From assembly GCA_000277445.1 (NCBI GenBank), contig AJWJ01000031.1, positions 1 to 64,000 of the forward strand: DNA of 64,000 nucleotides. Reading direction: 5' to 3'. Below the pieces are notes generated by a model. It was not told the DNA's origin, searched no databases, and was given only the letters and a program-made list of their open reading frames with translations. Both the position numbers and the translations under genes were made by a program. Below, one piece after another: positions 63,436-64,000 of this stretch. Each line of letters starts with the position of its first letter. Within the stretch, counting starts at the first letter, position 1. Source of the DNA: Polysphondylium violaceum (taxonomy: Eukaryota > Evosea > Eumycetozoa > Dictyosteliales > Dictyosteliaceae).

Positions 63436-64000
63436 TTCTTCAAATTAAATTTAATTTGTTAATTTTTTTCATATGATGGGGGTTTTTTATATTTTCTCAA
63501 AAGATGGAATTTGATGGGGGTTGGGCTCTTCAGTTACTTGCCCCTCATCATATTTAAGAATGAAAACCACAAAAACAAAACTTATATCTAACAAAAAAGT
63601 AAACATAACCTATTACCGATTGAAACAAACATAAATATGGTAAATCCCTATAGCAATAATTATTAGCAGCAACAAGCATATGGAAGCCGTCCAAAAGGTA
63701 AAAACAATTATTGGTACCTATAATATTATCTATAGAAAGAATATCTATCCGAAAAACAAAAAGAGAAGTTTTTAGAGCAAATAAATACAAATACAAAAAA
63801 ACTATTTAGATCTTAATGAAGTATCACTCTTTTTTTAGAGTTTGTAATGTTTTTTACTATTTGTATAAACTATGGCGATGTGTGTATAGTTTATACAACC
63901 ATTATTATTATAAATAAAATCATCTATTTGGTTTACATAAATATTTAATTTACAAATTTATTAAAAATACTTGTTGTGTGTTGATATATGTGTGAATAGA
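63436..64000. other. right-end region, 565 bp, with a possible tiny spliced frame
   Basis: Upstream of the tail-anchored protein gene. On the plus strand an ATG near 63,560 could be spliced over two short AT-rich introns (GTAAAC...ATTAG and GTAAAA...CTATAG) to give a basic peptide of about 47 residues ending near 63,807. An alternative acceptor gives a different acidic/basic tail ending KKLFRS. Neither has a recognisable domain, so I do not call a gene. The rest is AT-rich, with a TATAAACTAT...ATAGTTTATA inverted repeat at about 63,863-63,894. Confidence 0.3.

Noticed and set aside
1-64000. CRISPR arrays, bacterial operons, IS elements
   Set aside because: No regularly spaced repeats, no Shine-Dalgarno-linked genes; introns and poly-Asn show a eukaryotic nuclear source.

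Overview
The window looks like nuclear DNA of a dictyostelid social amoeba. The evidence is AT-rich intergenic DNA full of homopolymer A/T runs and trinucleotide repeats, short AT-rich introns (mostly 40-110 bp) with GTATGT/GTAAGT-type donors, a 30-residue poly-Asn tract, FNIP-type leucine/proline repeats, and several small secreted proteins with CBM49-like modules. Coding sequence is richer in GC than I would expect of D. discoideum, which would fit another dictyostelid genus, but I cannot name the species. Exon boundaries below were read by eye from GT/AG sites and reading phase. Every spliced model listed has a total length divisible by three. The proposed 5' exon of the P450 and the last small candidate are less certain.

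Layout. 264-2015 (-) is an IWS1/SPN1 elongation factor, followed by tRNA-Lys(UUU) at 2588-2660. 3694-15682 is a run of minus-strand genes: an unrecognised membrane protein, protoporphyrinogen oxidase, a BRCT-containing family X DNA polymerase, MSH5, a mitochondrial-type RsmH/METTL15 rRNA methyltransferase and an atypical cytochrome P450. 16187-24407 holds a secreted thioredoxin-like protein (-), VPS4 (+), a TIM21/COA1-like inner-membrane protein (-), SEC13 (+) and a three-module CBM49-like protein (+). A 2.6 kb gene-free stretch leads into a 2,129-residue DOCK-family Rho-GEF (26985-33512).

33.8-36.0 kb is a small gene graveyard. It has a decayed duplicate of the first exon and upstream flank of a Rab-like gene, the intact Rab-like gene with an abnormal G3 motif, a truncated FNIP-repeat fragment, and a fossil DDE_Tnp_4 (HARBI1/PIF-like) transposase. 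Next comes an unusual protein joining a polynucleotide-kinase-like P-loop domain, a degraded HAD-like segment and a SWIM zinc finger (36303-39179). NCA2-like, a small membrane protein, a possible decayed gene, the Golgi SNARE membrin/GOSR2 and a PIP5K follow up to 48865.

The right part (49.4-63.4 kb) carries a secreted CBM49 protein, an HTTM (vitamin-K-carboxylase-like) membrane protein, a second small secreted protein, an FNIP-repeat protein, a surface beta-helix-type protein, a MenA/UBIAD1-like prenyltransferase and a tail-anchored protein with an internally duplicated cysteine module.

How the genes work together. There is no operon logic. Functional themes are membrane trafficking (VPS4, SEC13, membrin, Rab-like), Rho and phosphoinositide signalling (DOCK, PIP5K), mitochondria (PPOX, RsmH-like, TIM21-like, NCA2-like) and extracellular carbohydrate-binding or matrix proteins. 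The best leads for unusual biology are the kinase-HAD-SWIM fusion, the P450 with a prostacyclin-synthase-like heme motif and no acid-alcohol pair, the G3-altered Rab-like GTPase with its decayed twin, and the duplicated-module tail-anchored protein. I see no CRISPR array and no intact mobile element.
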